Shown piece after piece: positions 24,584-29,046 of a stretch of 29,046 nt of DNA; position 1 is the first letter of the stretch, and each line of letters opens with the position of its first letter. Origin of the DNA: JAGKXC01 sp964554385 (GTDB lineage: Bacteria; Bacteroidota; Bacteroidia; NS11-12g; UBA955); assembly GCA_964554385.1 (NCBI GenBank), contig CAZKOM010000020.1, forward strand, positions 1 through 29,046. The letters are read 5' to 3'. The notes beneath the pieces are model-generated. The model made no database searches, was not told where the DNA came from, and saw only the letters and a list, made by a program, of their open reading frames with translations. The translations under genes and the position numbers were made by a program.

Positions 24584-26056
24584 ATGCCACAATCACTTTC
24601 TGATAAATTCTTTGGCGAAGGCTTAACCTTCGATGATGTTTTGGTTGTTCCTCGTTATTCTGAGGTTCTTCCAAGAGAGGTAACTACAGCCTCCCAATTA
24701 ACGCGTAAAATCCGATTGAATATCCCGTTGATGTCGGCCGCTATGGATACGGTCACCGAAAGCAAGATGGCAATCGCTATTGCTCGAGAAGGGGGAATCG
24801 GTATCATTCACAAGAATATGACCATCGCAAGGCAGGCGGAGGAGGTAAAAAAAGTGAAGCGCTCCGAAAGTGGTATGATCTTAGAACCCGTAACCTTACT
24901 GGCCACTGCTACCTTATTGGAAGCCGTTACCATGATGCGCGAACACCGCATCGGCGGGATTCCAATTGTTGATGAAAATAATATATTAAAAGGAATCATT
25001 ACCAACCGCGATTTGCGTTTTGAAAAGAACCTGAATAAATCTGTAGGTGAAGTGATGACCAGCGAAAATTTAATTACAGCTCCGCTGGGAACGGATTTAA
25101 AGGGGGCGCAGGAAATTCTTGAAAAACATAAAATTGAGAAATTGCCCATTGTGGATGGGAATAACGTATTGAAGGGATTAATCACGTTCAAGGATATTTC
25201 GAAAGTGAAAAACTACCCCAAGGCCTGCAAAGATGCGCACGGACGATTGGTGGTGGGTGCTGCCGTAGGTGTAACCGCCGATACCCTAGAACGAGTAGCT
25301 GCGTTAGTGGCAGTGGGAGTGGATGTGATTGCCATCGACACGGCACACGGACATTCCAAAGGGGTTATCGATGAAGTTAGAAGAGTAAAATCTGCCTTCC
25401 CAGAATTGCAGATTATTGCAGGAAATATTGCCACCGGTGCTGCTGCCAAAGCGTTGGCGGAGGCCGGGGCGGATGCGGTGAAAGTAGGTGTTGGTCCTGG
25501 GTCTATCTGTACTACACGGATTATTGCCGGTATTGGAGTTCCCCAGTTAACCGCAGTGATGGATGTTGTGGAAGCGTTGAAAGGCACAGGCGTTCCGGTG
25601 ATTGCCGATGGTGGAATACGCTACAGTGGGGATATCGTGAAAGCCTTGGTTGCCGGTGCCGATATTATTATGGCGGGTGGACTTTTTGCGGGTACCGAAG
25701 AATCTCCCGGAGATACCATTTTCTACGAAGGCAGAAAAGTAAAGAGTTATCGCGGAATGGGCTCCATTGAAGCCATGAAGGAAGGTTCCAAAGACCGATA
25801 TTTCCAAGATGCGGAAGAAGAAGTTGCCAAATTAGTACCCGAAGGTATCGTGGGAAGCGTGGCATACAAAGGCCATGTGAATGAAGTGATTTATCAGTTG
25901 GTGGGTGGTATTCGTGCGGGTATGGGTTATTGCGGTGCTTCCAGCATCGAAGATTTAAAATCGGCCCAGTTTGTTCGAATTACCAATGCCGGAATGCGTG
26001 AAAGCCATCCCCACGACGTTAAAATCACCAACGAAGCCCCAAATTACAGTAGATAA
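24584..26056 (+). CDS. guaB: inosine-5'-monophosphate dehydrogenase
   Basis: Oxidises IMP to XMP with NAD, the committed step of GTP synthesis; cytoplasmic tetramer. 490 residues, full length. TFDDVLVVPRYSEVLP near the start, SAAMDTVTE, two CBS domains (about 97-210) that usually bind adenine or guanine nucleotides, then the catalytic loop GVGPGSICTTR with C309, the IMP phosphate-binding ADGGIRYSGD, the MAGGLFAGTEESPG segment and the mobile flap KSYRGMGSIEAM. The C-terminal HDVKITNEAPNYS is typical. ATG start immediately after the leader stem-loop. Isolated between a terminator and the repeat-bearing gap. Confidence 0.97.
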   Translation: MPQSLSDKFFGEGLTFDDVLVVPRYSEVLPREVTTASQLTRKIRLNIPLMSAAMDTVTESKMAIAIAREGGIGIIHKNMTIARQAEEVKKVKRSESGMILEPVTLLATATLLEAVTMMREHRIGGIPIVDENNILKGIITNRDLRFEKNLNKSVGEVMTSENLITAPLGTDLKGAQEILEKHKIEKLPIVDGNNVLKGLITFKDISKVKNYPKACKDAHGRLVVGAAVGVTADTLERVAALVAVGVDVIAIDTAHGHSKGVIDEVRRVKSAFPELQIIAGNIATGAAAKALAEAGADAVKVGVGPGSICTTRIIAGIGVPQLTAVMDVVEALKGTGVPVIADGGIRYSGDIVKALVAGADIIMAGGLFAGTEESPGDTIFYEGRKVKSYRGMGSIEAMKEGSKDRYFQDAEEEVAKLVPEGIVGSVAYKGHVNEVIYQLVGGIRAGMGYCGASSIEDLKSAQFVRITNAGMRESHPHDVKITNEAPNYSR

Positions 26057-26081
26057 ACTTTCTTGGTAGGTCGATGCATTG

Positions 26082-26234
26082 AGTTTTTCTCCAACTATCG
26101 TCCCGAAAAGTATCACCGAAGACTATCTTCAAGCATCCTTTGCAATTATCGTCACTAACATTTTTACCCAAAATTGTCTACTGGCATCGTTTGCAATTAT
26201 TGACACCCAGTAACGACATAAAACATCGGCACAA
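26082..26234. repeat. three degenerate 51-base direct repeats
   Basis: Units 26082-26132, 26133-26183 and 26184-26234. The core CAACTATCGTCCC (26092), CAATTATCGTCAC (26143) and CAATTATTGACAC (26194) recurs at exactly 51 bases. Units 2 and 3 share GCATC-TTTGCAATTAT (one mismatch). By hand alignment, units 1-2 match at about 30 and units 2-3 at about 27 of 51 bases. On the minus strand units 3 and 2 are open and give similar peptides ending VSIIANDA and VTIIAKDA; unit 1 has stops. Confidence 0.6.
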
Positions 26235-26265
26235 AAACGATTAACTTTCTACGGAAAATACACGC

Positions 26266-26273
26266 TAAATTTA
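26266..26273 (+). promoter_or_regulatory. weak candidate -7 element for the endonuclease-like gene
   Basis: TAAATTTA differs from TAnnTTTG in the last base and ends 14 bases before the ATG. No -33 TTG was found. Confidence 0.25.
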
Positions 26274-26287
26274 CAGGGTTAATTACC

Positions 26288-27649
26288 ATGAACCTATTCA
26301 ATATTGTTAAAAAGTCAGCATGGGTTATTGCCAGCATGCTTGTTATAAGTTTGGCTTCCTTGAGTTGTAAGTTGGCTAAAACCAGCAGCACTATCCCTAA
26401 AACAAATAATCATTGGATTGGAGTTGGCGCAAAAGGTAACCCGCACGATTTTTCGTATTATGCAGATCGCTATTTTGAAGGGGTGGTATTTTACAATTTG
26501 GAGAACTTGTTTGATACCATCGATGGACCCAATGATGACGCAGAATTTTTGCCCTCTGGGGATTATAAGTGGGGCTCGGAACGCTACCAACAGAAATTGC
26601 AAAATATGTCTACCGTATTGGATTCCATTCAAAATCGGATAGGATATGGATTGGGCCCAAAATACAATAGACCTCATTTAACATTGATGGGTTTTGTGGA
26701 GTTGGAAAATCAGTTGGTTTTAGAAGATTTGTTAACCACCTGGAAATCGAAGGATGAGGCGGGTAATGCCAATGCCGTGCAAACGGATAATTATCGTACT
26801 GAGAAACGGCGTTTTGATTATCAAATCATTCATAGAGAATCGCCCGATAAACGCGGCATTGACGTGGCTTTGGTTTACGATTCATTGGCTTGGGATGTGC
26901 TGAAAGTAGATATGATTCCCGTGCCAATACCAGGAAATTTTCCAACGCGGGATATTATGGCCGCATACTTGTTCCATCGTTCAACGCATGATACATTTTT
27001 AGTAGCAGTAAACCATTGGCCTTCCAGAAGAGGGGGAGCGGAATCAGCAGAAAATAGAGCCATTGCTGCTCGCGCATTGAAATCCTATTGCAATCAGCCG
27101 TTTATCCCCAAACGAATCATCATCATGGGTGATTTTAATGATGACCCATCGGATCCATCGATTGCTACCGTATTGGGTGCTCAAGGTTTGAGCGATTTTT
27201 CCGAAGCGGAGGGATCAAATTCAATTGCAACCTTGTTTAACCCTGCAAAAACCTACAGAGATTCGGGATGGATTAAGGGCTCGTTAGCGTATCGACCTTA
27301 TTCCAAGCCAGGTGTTAAGGAATTACCGCCCGTGCAGTGGAATCAATTTGATCAGATTATTATCAGCAAAACGCTTTTAGAGTCATCGTTACAGCAGCAC
27401 CCGTTGTATTGGGCCATGCCATTGAAAAATACATATGTGCCTCAAATCACCCTAGAGCAGAGACAAGCGGCCGCTCAATTAAGATCAAAGCCAGTGGCTT
27501 TTGGCGTAATGGCTCCGCATTGGATGCGTCAGCACGAAGAACCGTACATGGATTTCCCGTTGCGAACATTTGGTGGTAAAAAATTCCTAAACGGATATTC
27601 CGATCATTTTCCGGTGTATCTGCTGTTGAATTTTCTTCCGCCCCAATAA
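26288..27649 (+). CDS. secreted endonuclease/exonuclease/phosphatase family protein
   Basis: 453 residues. N-terminal signal with a weak lipobox (ASLSC, C27), so export, perhaps as a lipoprotein. The fold's motifs are complete: VVFYNLENLFDT with the metal-binding Asn-Leu-Glu-Asn, FVELENQ, RGIDVALVYDS, VAVNHWPSRRGG with the expected His, IIIMGDFNDDPSD (about 277-289), WNQFDQIIIS and the C-terminal YSDHFPVYL. Such Bacteroidota proteins may cleave extracellular DNA or phosphoesters; the substrate is not evident. Between the domain start and signal lies a short spacer. The stop is only 4 bases from the convergent pyrG stop, with no terminator between them, so transcripts probably overlap. ATG start. 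Confidence 0.88.
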   Translation: MNLFNIVKKSAWVIASMLVISLASLSCKLAKTSSTIPKTNNHWIGVGAKGNPHDFSYYADRYFEGVVFYNLENLFDTIDGPNDDAEFLPSGDYKWGSERYQQKLQNMSTVLDSIQNRIGYGLGPKYNRPHLTLMGFVELENQLVLEDLLTTWKSKDEAGNANAVQTDNYRTEKRRFDYQIIHRESPDKRGIDVALVYDSLAWDVLKVDMIPVPIPGNFPTRDIMAAYLFHRSTHDTFLVAVNHWPSRRGGAESAENRAIAARALKSYCNQPFIPKRIIIMGDFNDDPSDPSIATVLGAQGLSDFSEAEGSNSIATLFNPAKTYRDSGWIKGSLAYRPYSKPGVKELPPVQWNQFDQIIISKTLLESSLQQHPLYWAMPLKNTYVPQITLEQRQAAAQLRSKPVAFGVMAPHWMRQHEEPYMDFPLRTFGGKKFLNGYSDHFPVYLLLNFLPPQ

Positions 27650-27653
27650 TTTG

Positions 27654-29046
27654 TTATGCGCCTAAGCAGGCTTTAACAAATTTCACGAATAGGGGATGGG
27701 GGGTGGCTACGGTACTCTTCAATTCGGGGTGAAACTGAACTCCAACAAACCATTTGTGGGTAGGGATTTCCACGATCTCGGCTAAGCCGGTTTGCGGATT
27801 GGTTCCTGTAATTTTCATGCCCGCTTCTTCAATTTGCTTTTTGTAAGCGTCGTTGAATTCGTAGCGGTGCCTGTGTCTTTCCGAAATATGCGTTTTCCCA
27901 TAAGCCTTAGCCGCATTGGATCCTTTCACCAAATCGCAATCGTAAGAACCCAATCGCATGGTTCCGCCTTTTTGGGTTAATTCCTTTTGGCCTTCCATAA
28001 TGTCAATTACGGGATAGGGGGTGTTGGCATCCATTTCTACCGAGAATGCGTTGGTTAAACCACATACATTTCTGGCAAATTCGATTACAGAACACTGCAT
28101 TCCCAAGCAAATTCCAAAGAAAGGAATGTTGTTTTCCCTCACATAGCGGATGGCTTCTAATTTGCCTTCAATTCCGCGGTGACCAAATCCTGGAGCAACC
28201 AAGATACCGTCGAAGCCTTGTAACTTTTTAGCGGCATTTTCCACGGTGAGATGTTCCGAATGAATAAAGGTAACTTTCACCTTGCATTCGTTGGCCGCAC
28301 CGGCATGTATGAAAGCCTCGTTGATGGATTTATAGGCATCGGGCAACTCAACGTATTTACCAACCAAAGCGATGTTCACTTCGCTTTTTGGATGTTCCAA
28401 CTTGAATAAAAAATCGCGCCATTGATCCAAATCCGGATCGTTTTTGGTACTTAATTTTAGTTTGTTCAACACCACCTTGTCCAATTTCTCCTTCAACATG
28501 GCCAAGGGAGCTTCGTATATGGTTTTTAAATCAGCCGCTTCAATTACGGCATTGGGCTGCACATTGCAGAACAAGGCTAATTTTCTTCGAATCTCTTGGG
28601 TTAGTGGCTTTTCGGTTCTACATACCAACACATCGGGCTGTACTCCGTATTCCAATAAACTCTTTACACTATGCTGGGTAGGCTTGGTTTTTAACTCGCC
28701 CGCAGCCGCCAAATAGGGGATTAAGGTTAAGTGAACTACCAAGGCATTTTCGTGTCCCTCTTCCCACAACAATTGACGCATACTCTCCACGTAGGGCAAG
28801 GATTCGATATCCCCTACAGTACCGCCAATCTCGGTAATCACGATATCAAAATCACCGGATTCGCCCAATATTTTCATACGGCGCTTGATTTCGTCGGTGA
28901 TGTGAGGAATAATTTGAACAGTTTTACCCAAATAATCGCCGCGACGTTCTTTGTTGATAACGTTTTGGTAGATACGTCCGGTAGTAACGTTGTTGGCTTT
29001 GTGAGTTTCAACGCCCAAAAAACGTTCGTAATGACCGAGGTCAAGG
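27654..29046 (-). CDS. pyrG: CTP synthase, 5' end cut by the window
   Basis: Makes CTP from UTP with ATP and glutamine, and is cytoplasmic. About 463 of the usual 535-540 residues are inside; the N-terminal P-loop is beyond the right edge, as the frame is open to the last base and reads DLGHYERFLG there. The apparent Met start near 29018 is a TTG (Leu) inside this motif and is not real. Synthetase signatures: TTGRIYQNVI, KERRGDYLGKTVQIIPHITD and EIGGTVGDIESLP. The C-terminal glutaminase has GFGHRG, the nucleophile Cys in GICLGMQ and the His-Glu of QFHPE. Complete at the 3' end (ACLGA), with its stop 4 bases from the convergent gene. Confidence 0.96.
   Translation of the reverse strand, partial: LDLGHYERFLGVETHKANNVTTGRIYQNVINKERRGDYLGKTVQIIPHITDEIKRRMKILGESGDFDIVITEIGGTVGDIESLPYVESMRQLLWEEGHENALVVHLTLIPYLAAAGELKTKPTQHSVKSLLEYGVQPDVLVCRTEKPLTQEIRRKLALFCNVQPNAVIEAADLKTIYEAPLAMLKEKLDKVVLNKLKLSTKNDPDLDQWRDFLFKLEHPKSEVNIALVGKYVELPDAYKSINEAFIHAGAANECKVKVTFIHSEHLTVENAAKKLQGFDGILVAPGFGHRGIEGKLEAIRYVRENNIPFFGICLGMQCSVIEFARNVCGLTNAFSVEMDANTPYPVIDIMEGQKELTQKGGTMRLGSYDCDLVKGSNAAKAYGKTHISERHRHRYEFNDAYKKQIEEAGMKITGTNPQTGLAEIVEIPTHKWFVGVQFHPELKSTVATPHPLFVKFVKACLGA

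Noticed and set aside
26082..26234. Relation between the 51-base intergenic repeats and the 51-base fibre repeats
   Set aside because: They share only the length; the sequences and encoded peptides do not resemble each other on either strand.
29018..29046. pyrG start near 29018
   Set aside because: The codon is TTG encoding Leu within DLGHYERFLG, and the frame runs open to the window edge.

Overview
The window comes from a Bacteroidota genome, probably an environmental assembly because a 100-base run of N interrupts one gene. The evidence is the gene order bamD-rpoZ-coaBC-DUF4835, a transketolase split into two subunit genes, a Bacteroidota-type RNA polymerase omega, a protein with PKD domains and a gliding-motility/type IX secretion C-terminus, DUF5723-like and lipocalin-like surface proteins, and promoters of the Bacteroidota TAnnTTTG type close to start codons. 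Genus cannot be set from the sequence. No rRNA, tRNA, CRISPR array, IS element or prophage was seen.

Layout. (1) 61-5637, minus strand: a tightly packed run bamD, rpoZ, coaBC, DUF4835 (with the N gap), aroB, aroA, with overlaps or gaps of at most 21 bases, joining outer-membrane assembly, the RNA polymerase omega subunit, coenzyme A synthesis and the shikimate pathway. (2) 5816-12552, plus strand: transketolase N-terminal subunit, a secreted von Willebrand A (VWA) protein, transketolase C-terminal subunit, a terminator, then mfd with its own promoter. The VWA gene sits between two halves of one enzyme. (3) 12697-16657, minus: a large lipoprotein followed by an outer-membrane barrel-like protein, probably a two-gene surface module. 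(4) 16875-17522, plus: a Crp/Fnr-family regulator divergent from that module. (5) 17663-23841, minus: a zinc-ribbon methyltransferase, a very repetitive tail-fibre-like surface protein (about 34 copies of a 17-residue repeat plus an S74 chaperone domain) and a PKD protein with a type IX sorting domain. (6) 23926-29046: a lipocalin-like lipoprotein and guaB on plus, a secreted endonuclease/exonuclease/phosphatase protein on plus, and pyrG on minus, cut by the window end. guaB and pyrG both serve nucleotide synthesis.

Non-coding space is small: no gap exceeds 300 bases. The longest are 26057-26287 (three degenerate 51-base repeats), 16658-16874 (divergent promoters) and 5638-5815 (a clear inverted repeat). 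Bases 1-60 are AT-rich and show no feature I can name.

The signals most worth following are a perfect 9-bp inverted repeat that spans the short guaB leader and ends exactly at its ATG, the VWA gene inside the transketolase operon, the 51-base intergenic repeats, and the lipoprotein-barrel and repeat-rich surface modules around the Crp-type regulator. I did not find a clear new defence or mobile system.
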